A stretch of 11,658 nucleotides of DNA, taken from JALZVT01 sp964634815 (lineage in GTDB: Bacteria; Pseudomonadota; Gammaproteobacteria; Pseudomonadales; Azotimanducaceae). The stretch spans positions 1 to 11,658 of the forward strand of contig CAZWMD010000090.1 of assembly GCA_964634815.1 (NCBI GenBank), written 5' to 3'. A program made the translations under genes and the position numbers. Position 1 is the stretch's first letter; each line of letters starts with the position of its first letter. The notes beneath the pieces are model-generated. The model saw only the letters and a list, made by a program, of their open reading frames with translations, had not been told where the DNA came from and searched no databases. Below, in pieces: positions 7,098 to 11,658 of this stretch.

Positions 7098-7420
7098 CCG
7101 GGCATATCCTCAACAACCACCGCTGTACCAATCGCCAGCAGTTCCGCTGCGCCTCCCATCATGACCGAGGTGGTGAAGCGGGTAGAGACAATGGCGTTAG
7201 CTCCCAGAGCCTGGGCTTCGGCACACATGCGATCCAGGCTCTGCTCCCTGCTCTCCGCCAGCAGTTTGGCGTACTCGTGAATCTCACCGCCAACCAGCGA
7301 GCGTAAACCGGCAATAATGTCTTTGCCAATATGTCGCGCTCTGATGGTGTTGCCTCGCACCAAACCCAGAGTACGAACAATTTTTTTCCCGGCCAGGGTT
7401 TCACTACTTACTACCAACAT
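7094..7420 (-). CDS. YbjQ/UPF0145 family protein
   Basis: This 108-residue protein begins MLVVSSETLAGKKIV and contains the family's central RARHIGKDIIAG and EAQALGANAIV segments. The family (heavy-metal-binding domain, PF01906, YbjQ in E. coli) is small, probably oligomeric and has no firmly known reaction. An upstream in-frame ATG at 7462 would add 14 residues lying inside the anti-sigma gene. I chose 7420 because AAGGTGGAG lies just upstream with 7 bases of spacing, and because family members start directly with this beta strand. Its start follows the anti-sigma stop by one base, so it is the third gene of the ECF operon and likely served by the same promoter. A function in metal or envelope stress is suggested only by this placement. 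Confidence 0.88.
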   Translation of the reverse strand: MLVVSSETLAGKKIVRTLGLVRGNTIRARHIGKDIIAGLRSLVGGEIHEYAKLLAESREQSLDRMCAEAQALGANAIVSTRFTTSVMMGGAAELLAIGTAVVVEDMPG

Positions 7421-7421
7421 T

Positions 7422-7856
7422 TCAAATCTCCACCTTGTTGTATCTGTCCTTTTTTCGCTCAAGCAAACGCTGCCGCAACACGCTTAGCAGCAACACCACC
7501 AACCCTGCGTATAGTCCACCGACAATGAGTTTTTCAAACCAGTCCGTACTATCACCAGTAAAGAACTGATACACCCCGTACCCCAAAAAAAGCACACCGC
7601 TCAAGCACAGCAGTACGAAACCCAGCAGTCTGCTGTTTTCAATCAGCGCATCGTTTGTGGTTTCGCGCCAGTCCGGCGCCGTTGTACCCAGTGAAGAAGC
7701 GCCCATGCGGGTCTGCAGTTCACGCAGGTCTTTGAGCAAGCCTGTGCAGTGTTCGCATTCTTGCAGATGCAGTTGTATTCGCTGGTTTTCCTGCTGCGTT
7801 AGTTCGCCGTCGAGGTAACCCGAGAGCAGTTCCTCAACGTGATGTGTGTCGTTCAT
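7422..7856 (-). CDS. Zinc-finger anti-sigma factor, membrane-bound
   Basis: The 144-residue protein carries the zinc-binding anti-sigma motif H-x3-C-x2-C (His30, Cys34, Cys37) in an N-terminal cytoplasmic domain of about 70 residues. Two hydrophobic helices follow (about 77-98 and 108-128), and the C-terminus is basic (RQRLLERKKDR). It should bind and hold back the ECF sigma factor encoded just upstream and release it on a signal. The start overlaps the sigma stop by four bases (ATGA), so their ratio is translationally coupled. Many such anti-sigma factors have one membrane helix and a large periplasmic sensor. Here there are two helices with a loop of only about nine residues, so little of the protein reaches the periplasm and the signal may arise in the membrane or cytoplasm. 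Confidence 0.85.
   Translation of the reverse strand: MNDTHHVEELLSGYLDGELTQQENQRIQLHLQECEHCTGLLKDLRELQTRMGASSLGTTAPDWRETTNDALIENSRLLGFVLLCLSGVLFLGYGVYQFFTGDSTDWFEKLIVGGLYAGLVVLLLSVLRQRLLERKKDRYNKVEI
7428..7436 (-). promoter_or_regulatory. Strong ribosome binding site deciding the ybjQ-like start
   Basis: AAGGTGGAG on the minus strand ends 7 bases before the ATG at 7420. It lies inside the last codons of the anti-sigma gene and argues against the longer start at 7462. Confidence 0.8.
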
Positions 7857-8347
7857 GAGTTTTCTCCTGTGTTATCTGCGGCAACCAACGCCGTGCGCAG
7901 CGCAAGGCGCGCACGGTGCAGCCGCGACATGACGGTGCCCGCTGGAATCTCAAGGGCCTGAGAGATTTCGGCATAACTCAAGCCAGCGTAGTCGCCAAGC
8001 ACCAGAATCTCGCGATGCTCCTGGCTTAGAGATTCAAGCCCGCGCAACAGCGCCTCGTCTCTTTGCGCAACTTCGGCACGCTCCAAGGGAGCGCCTCGCT
8101 GGTCCGCCAGCAGGTTGTCATCGGGCATCTGCACTTTGCGCTGCCGAACCAGATCAAGCGCCCGGTTTCGTACGATCCGGAAGAACCAGGGTTTAAGCGC
8201 GCCCCTGGCGGGATCAAACGCTTTTGGTTTGCGCAGCACTGCCACCATAGCGTCCTGTACCGCATCCGCTGCATCTTCAGTGTTACCCAGAATTTGCAGC
8301 GCAAGCACGTAAGCTCCAGTACCCAGTTTTGCGAGTTCATTGCGCAT
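7853..8347 (-). CDS. ECF (group IV) RNA polymerase sigma factor
   Basis: The 164-residue protein has a sigma-2 region (about 10-75), including DAADAVQDAMVAVLRK (25-40) and the WFFRIVRNRALDLVRQRK helix (54-71) that contacts the -10 element. A linker follows, then a sigma-4 region (about 100-155) with the helix-turn-helix LSYAEISQALEIPAGTVMSRLHRAR (123-147) that reads the -35. The N-terminus is short but an in-frame stop lies upstream with no earlier start, so ATG 8347 stands. It heads an operon with its anti-sigma factor and a YbjQ-like protein, and a candidate self-recognised promoter lies about 30 bases before it. Its regulon outside the operon cannot be seen. The specific ECF group was not assigned. 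Confidence 0.92.
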   Translation of the reverse strand: MRNELAKLGTGAYVLALQILGNTEDAADAVQDAMVAVLRKPKAFDPARGALKPWFFRIVRNRALDLVRQRKVQMPDDNLLADQRGAPLERAEVAQRDEALLRGLESLSQEHREILVLGDYAGLSYAEISQALEIPAGTVMSRLHRARLALRTALVAADNTGENS

Positions 8348-8376
8348 AACGCGATCTGTTTGATGGTCTTGGGAGT

Positions 8377-8404
8377 ATTACGGGTGGGGGCACGAGTTTA
8401 TTCC
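8377..8404 (-). promoter_or_regulatory. Candidate ECF-dependent promoter of the sigma / anti-sigma / YbjQ operon
   Basis: On the minus strand GGAATAAA (8404-8397) is followed, after a 16-base spacer counted from GGAATA, by CGTAAT (8382-8377). GGAAT-type -35 boxes with CGT-type -10 boxes are characteristic of ECF promoters. Transcription would start near 8370, about 23 bases before the ATG at 8347. Self-recognition by this sigma factor is inferred from position. Confidence 0.5.
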
Positions 8405-8413
8405 AGGCGGCGG

Positions 8414-8424
8414 CCACTCAGTGG
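8414..8424. repeat. Short inverted repeat upstream of the ECF promoter
   Basis: CCACT-C-AGTGG is a 5-bp inverted repeat with one central base. It lies 9 bases outside the -35 box of the candidate ECF promoter, in the divergent gap. It could be an operator but is short enough to arise by chance. Confidence 0.2.
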
Positions 8425-8531
8425 TATTTATTTCAAACGCGGCCATTAAATAAGCCCCCTAAATATCTGTTTTATATAGATTTAGTTAAATAAAAATCAA
8501 ATGGACTACAATGAGCGACCTAGCTCGCCAC

Positions 8532-8537
8532 AGGAAG
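8532..8537 (+). promoter_or_regulatory. Ribosome binding site deciding the GTG start of the lactonase-like gene
   Basis: AGGAAG lies 7 bases before GTG 8545. An in-frame TGA at 8512-8514 and the absence of another in-frame start make this the only plausible initiation site. Confidence 0.75.
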
Positions 8538-8544
8538 CCATCCG

Positions 8545-9666
8545 GTGCTCAAACATTCCCTCCTCGCCACCAGTTGCCTTCTGCTTGCGAGTTGCACAGA
8601 TACCAGCCCAACAACCCCGGCAAACTCCAGTGAGCGCGCTGCGCTTGCCGCCGGTTCTGCACTCCCCCAGCCTGGTGTGGCCAAAGACCTTCTAAGCTGT
8701 GAACCCGTCGCCGGCATGACCCCATACTGTGGCTATCACAACCCCGAAGATCTGGTTCACATCCCCAACACCGATCTGCTGATTGTCAGCGAAATGGGGG
8801 AGTTTATGGCGGACTCACCCGGCAAACTGTCACTGCTCAACATGGCCAGTGGTGCCAGAGAAACCCTGGCCATCGATTGGTCGGTCGCCAACAACAGCTG
8901 GGGCGACGCCCAGTGCACCCCGCCAGATATTCCGGCACTTAGCCCCCATGGCATAGATCTTACCCGCCGCGATGACGGCGAACTGAGCTTGCTGGTAGTG
9001 AACCACGGCGGTCGGGAATCTGTTGAGTTCTTCGCCGTGGCGGATAACGGCGACCTGACCTGGCGCGGATGCGCGTTACCGCCGGGAGATCCCTTTATCA
9101 ACGATGTGGCGGCCCGAAAAGACGGCGGGTTTTATGTCACCCATATGTGGAACAAGTCAGCAGACTTTGCGACCACCGCAGCCACACTGCAGGCTGGCAA
9201 AAACACAGGTTGGGTCTGGGCCTGGACCCCCAGCGCCGGCTTCAGTGAGCTTGCCGAAACCCAGGCCCAAATGCCCAACGGCATTGCCATTAGTCCAGAC
9301 AACAACACGCTCTACATCAACGTCTATTTTGGCGGCGGCACCCTTGCGATGGATCTCGCAAGCCAGAGTCGCATCGGTAACATTACCGCCCGCCAACCGG
9401 ACAATGTCACCGTCGATGACAGCGGCACCATCTGGATCGCCTCCCACCAACACGACCCCATAGGCCAGGCGTGCACCGAAGTCACTGAAGGCCCCTGTTT
9501 GTTGCCGTTCCAGGTGGTGAAAGCAGATCCCAACACCTTAGAGCAGCAGGTTGTTATCGATCAAAACGGCACGCCCATGGGCTACGCAACGGTTGCGCTC
9601 AAAGTGGACCAGCGGCTCTACATGGGCAGCGCCCACGGCGACCGGATTGTCAGTGTGGAGCTTTAG
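8545..9666 (+). CDS. Paraoxonase/SMP-30-like beta-propeller lipoprotein, putative lactonase
   Basis: The 373-residue protein starts with a lipoprotein signal ending in LASC (Cys17), so it should be anchored in the envelope. The rest looks like a six-bladed calcium propeller of the paraoxonase/SMP-30/strictosidine synthase superfamily. Paraoxonase motifs appear in order: EDL (68-70), SPHGID with His135, VVNHGG with His154, FIND with Asn186 and Asp187, PNGIAISPD with Asn245, and PDNVTVD with Asp286 and Asn287. By motif order these match the calcium ligands and the His115-His134 dyad of PON1. Lactone hydrolysis is therefore the best guess, possibly of acyl-homoserine lactones or other lactones; this is an inference. 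The start is GTG with AGGAAG 7 bases before it. It is divergent from the ECF operon and convergent with the next lipoprotein gene. Confidence 0.75.
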   Translation: MLKHSLLATSCLLLASCTDTSPTTPANSSERAALAAGSALPQPGVAKDLLSCEPVAGMTPYCGYHNPEDLVHIPNTDLLIVSEMGEFMADSPGKLSLLNMASGARETLAIDWSVANNSWGDAQCTPPDIPALSPHGIDLTRRDDGELSLLVVNHGGRESVEFFAVADNGDLTWRGCALPPGDPFINDVAARKDGGFYVTHMWNKSADFATTAATLQAGKNTGWVWAWTPSAGFSELAETQAQMPNGIAISPDNNTLYINVYFGGGTLAMDLASQSRIGNITARQPDNVTVDDSGTIWIASHQHDPIGQACTEVTEGPCLLPFQVVKADPNTLEQQVVIDQNGTPMGYATVALKVDQRLYMGSAHGDRIVSVEL

Positions 9667-9706
9667 GGCGCGTTAAAGACGACGAATGGCAGAAAATATC
9701 CAGTCG

Positions 9707-10662
9707 CTAGCGCCGGCATTGCATATCGATTTTGCCGGCAACCTGCTCAAACTTAACAACTTCGAGCCAACCTCCCTGNNNNNNNNNNNNNNNNNNNNNN
9801 NNNNNNNNNNNNNNNNNNNNNNNNNNNNNNNNNNNNNNNNNNNNNNNNNNNNNNNNNNNNNNNNNNNNNNNNNNNNNNTATCGATTTTGCCGGCAACCTG
9901 CTCAAACTTAACAACTTCGAGCCAACCTCCCTGGTACTCAAAACCAGTCTCAGAGACGCGCAGTACAGACGCGACACCATCCGGCGTCGCCCGCGCAGGC
10001 GCCCAGGCAAGTATTTTTACACCATCCTGCAACGCTATGGTGCCAGTCAGAGTGCTGGGCTCAACACCGCCATCGGCATACAACTCGGTTGAACCGCTGT
10101 CATCCGAGAATTTCAATAGTCGCCCCTTAACGCGACAGGCCCCTTCAAGAACAAAGCGTCGATCAGCAATATCAACCTGCAACGTGCCTGTTCCATCAAA
10201 GGCGGTAGCCACCTCGCGAGCCCGCTTGGCATCAGCGCTATTTGCAGCATGTAGCGTCAATCGATAGAAGCTGTCAGCTTGCGCCCAAGGTTCAACAGAG
10301 AGTTCAACATAGGTACCGTTGCTGTGAGTGGCTTTTATGCGGGAGTCCTGGGAACGGGCTGTGAGCACGTAGCCATTCGCTTCAAGCATGGAGACCTGTT
10401 GTTCAGCCACCCGATCAGGTGTCAGATTGCCAACAACGCCATAAATGATCGACGTCCCGAATTTTGCGCTCGTCGATGCGGTCTGAATAGTGAGTCCAAC
10501 AGGCAAAACAAACCACTCAGCCAACCAGTCCGGACGGGAAACGTCTAACCCAACACTGGTTTTGTCTCCATCCAGCTCCAGACGGGTCTCATTCGCTGTG
10601 TTTTCACTACACCCACTGGTGTTCAGCAATATCAAAAGGGCAACTATGTGCAGTTTGTTCAT
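9707..10662 (-). CDS. Lipoprotein of unknown function, interrupted by an assembly gap
   Basis: I do not recognise this protein. Starting at ATG 10662 (AGG 5 bases upstream), it has a signal ending in LNTSGC (Cys18), indicating a lipoprotein. Residues 19-150 are mixed. The C-terminal half (about 155-264) is beta-rich, with a GACRVKG segment. The coding sequence runs into a 100-N gap flanked by identical 55-base sequences. If the duplicate and the gap are collapsed, the reading frame continues from the 261st residue to ...KID-MQCRR and stops with TAG at 9707-9709, giving 266 residues. In that reading the only two cysteines besides the lipidated one are Cys176 and Cys264, which could form a disulfide closing the C-terminal domain, and this supports the collapse. 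Without collapse the frame shifts after the gap. An upstream in-frame ATG at 10755 is rejected because it precedes the signal peptide. Confidence 0.7.
9724..9778. repeat. 55-base direct repeat, left copy flanking the gap
   Basis: This stretch is identical over 55 bases to 9879-9933 and abuts the run of N directly. It is most simply the shared end of two contigs in a k-mer assembly and not a biological duplication. Confidence 0.95.
9779..9878. other. Scaffold gap of exactly 100 N
   Basis: One hundred consecutive N, a common placeholder for a gap of unknown size. It interrupts the lipoprotein gene. Since both flanks carry the same 55 bases, the true gap length is probably minus 55, that is, the contigs overlap. 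Confidence 0.97.
9879..9933. repeat. 55-base direct repeat, right copy flanking the gap
   Basis: Perfect copy of 9724-9778. On the minus strand it encodes the lipoprotein's GWLEVVKFEQVAGKID segment in the correct frame, so this copy is the one joined to the gene body. Confidence 0.95.
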
Positions 10663-10885
10663 TTCGCCTGTCCGGTGGATGATCTGATGCTGACCGTATG
10701 TAAAACGCGGCAACCTCGGCTCCAGAACACTATTCCTCTCCTTTCCGCCGGCCAATACCCCCTATTGGTGATACCGCCCTGGCCAGATTCGATTACACTG
10801 CGTGGGATTGATGCCAGTTTGGCGCACCACAAGTTCAACGGCATACTTCCCAAATGGATTTTGGACTTCTATTTCCGAATCAATC

Positions 10886-10890
10886 AGGAG
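10886..10890 (+). promoter_or_regulatory. Ribosome binding site of the 3'-truncated exported protein gene
   Basis: AGGAG stands 7 bases before ATG 10898, an optimal arrangement that fixes the start of an open frame running off the window. Confidence 0.8.
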
Positions 10891-10897
10891 AGATTCT

Positions 10898-11658
10898 ATG
10901 AACCGCAAACCCTATTTGCGCAAAACCTTTGTGTTCAAGTCATGGTCCTATGCAACAACTGCATGCCTCGTTGTATTTGCCGGCCTGTTCTCCGGCAGTA
11001 TCCACGCCAAAACACAAACCATGGAGCAGTGGGCAGAGGAATACGGCATCCCACTCGACGTGTCTTATGACGCAACCCGAATAATAGAAACCGAACAGGG
11101 CAGCTTCCGCCTTAAGGAGCGCAAGGCACCGGGCAAGACGATGGTGGAGATGAATTTCCAGGGCATCCAGGGTGCCACCATCATCCGCGAAGACCTGGAT
11201 AAAGCCTGGTTCTTTTCCACCGAAATGGGCTTCTATCGAGAGATGGATATGAGCCAGGCCAATCAACAGCGGCCAGACAACTCTCAGGTAACTGATGTTG
11301 AAGAAGTAGGTCGCGAAACCATCAACGGCTATTCAACCCGCAAATTCAAATCCGAGTTCAAAGACAACAACGGCAAAGCCGAAGGCTTCATGTGGATCAC
11401 GGATGACGGCATACCTATAAAAATGGATATGACGTACACCAGCCGTCGAGCAAGAGGTCAGACGGTGACAATGGAGCTTGAAGATTTGCAAGTGCGCGCC
11501 CAGGACGCCAGCCACTTCGAACTGCCCGAGGGTTTGGAGCCACTAAGCCTTGGCGCCATGTTGCGCATGGGCCGGCAGGCACAGCGCCAAAACACAGGCC
11601 TCGAGAACACAGGTCAAACAGCTGGTGCGGAGCCCGCCGCTGAGCAACCCACTTTAGG
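10898..11658 (+). CDS. Exported DUF4412/LolA-like protein, cut by the window end
   Basis: An open frame of 253 codons runs from ATG 10898 to the window end without a stop, so the gene is 3'-partial. The N-terminus is a long signal peptide: basic start (MNRKPYLRK), hydrophobic core (about 20-34), and a likely cut after IHA at residue 37. The mature part resembles periplasmic DUF4412 or outer-membrane-lipoprotein-sorting-like proteins. It has a strand-rich region ending in a motif of the type ETINGYSTRKFK (138-149) followed by GFMWITDDGIPIKMDM (163-178), in which a substrate or lipid contact is usual. The family call is made by eye and is moderate. The tail becomes Gln-, Thr-, Gly- and Ala-rich, with NTG repeated twice around residues 231-237, suggesting a disordered end. 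It is divergent from the lipoprotein gene across a 235-base gap in which I see no convincing promoter. Confidence 0.75.
   Translation, partial: MNRKPYLRKTFVFKSWSYATTACLVVFAGLFSGSIHAKTQTMEQWAEEYGIPLDVSYDATRIIETEQGSFRLKERKAPGKTMVEMNFQGIQGATIIREDLDKAWFFSTEMGFYREMDMSQANQQRPDNSQVTDVEEVGRETINGYSTRKFKSEFKDNNGKAEGFMWITDDGIPIKMDMTYTSRRARGQTVTMELEDLQVRAQDASHFELPEGLEPLSLGAMLRMGRQAQRQNTGLENTGQTAGAEPAAEQPTL

Noticed and set aside
8459..8484. Imperfect inverted repeat TAAATATCT / AGATTTA in the AT-rich divergent gap
   Set aside because: The arms differ in length and the base composition there makes such matches likely by chance.
9673..10755. Open frame read straight through the N gap with a 34-residue tail after it
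   Set aside because: The frame through 100 N is arbitrary; the tail is the duplicated 55 bases read in a different frame from the real gene, and the N-terminal 31 residues precede a lipoprotein signal.
1..11658. CRISPR arrays, tRNAs, phage, toxin-antitoxin or defence genes
   Set aside because: No regularly spaced repeats, cloverleaf, or relevant protein motifs were seen; the only repeats are the left-edge fragment and the assembly duplicate.

Overview
The window reads as a chromosomal segment of a Gram-negative, probably marine or environmental gammaproteobacterium. This is inferred from moderate GC, lipoprotein signal peptides, a RAYT/REP-like repeat fragment at the left edge, and a mix of sulfur-oxidation and flavin monooxygenase genes; the taxon cannot be fixed from sequence alone. 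There are eleven genes. No tRNA, rRNA, CRISPR, phage or insertion-sequence gene was seen, and no gene-free stretch exceeds about 240 bases.

Left part (1-4812): a sulfane-sulfur (persulfide) response module. On the minus strand lies a sigma-54 activator that looks like FisR, with three sensor cysteines at the right spacing. It overlaps by 8 bases an FAD aromatic-ring hydroxylase. Divergent from it, on the plus strand, are an ETHE1-type persulfide dioxygenase and a TauE/SafE sulfite exporter fused at its C-terminus to a DUF442/rhodanese-like domain. The intergenic region holds a perfect 16-bp palindrome (likely activator site) and a good -24/-12 promoter, so the whole circuit of sensor, operator, promoter, enzyme and exporter can be read from the sequence. 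Proposed flow: persulfide activates FisR, the dioxygenase makes sulfite, and the exporter removes it or its fused domain turns it into thiosulfate.

Middle (4897-7097): an unrecognised multi-spanning membrane protein followed by a Baeyer-Villiger monooxygenase with an intact fingerprint. The latter ends tail-to-tail with a minus-strand ECF operon; both terminal stop codons are read from one CTAG.

The minus-strand operon (8347 down to 7094) encodes an ECF sigma factor, a zinc-finger membrane anti-sigma factor and a YbjQ/UPF0145 protein, all translationally coupled, with a candidate self-recognised promoter. Divergent from it is a lipoprotein beta-propeller that keeps the calcium ligands and His dyad of paraoxonase-type lactonases.

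Right end (9707-11658): a minus-strand lipoprotein gene interrupted by a 100-N scaffold gap that is very likely spurious (its flanks share a perfect 55-base overlap). Divergent from it is an exported DUF4412/LolA-like protein cut by the window end.
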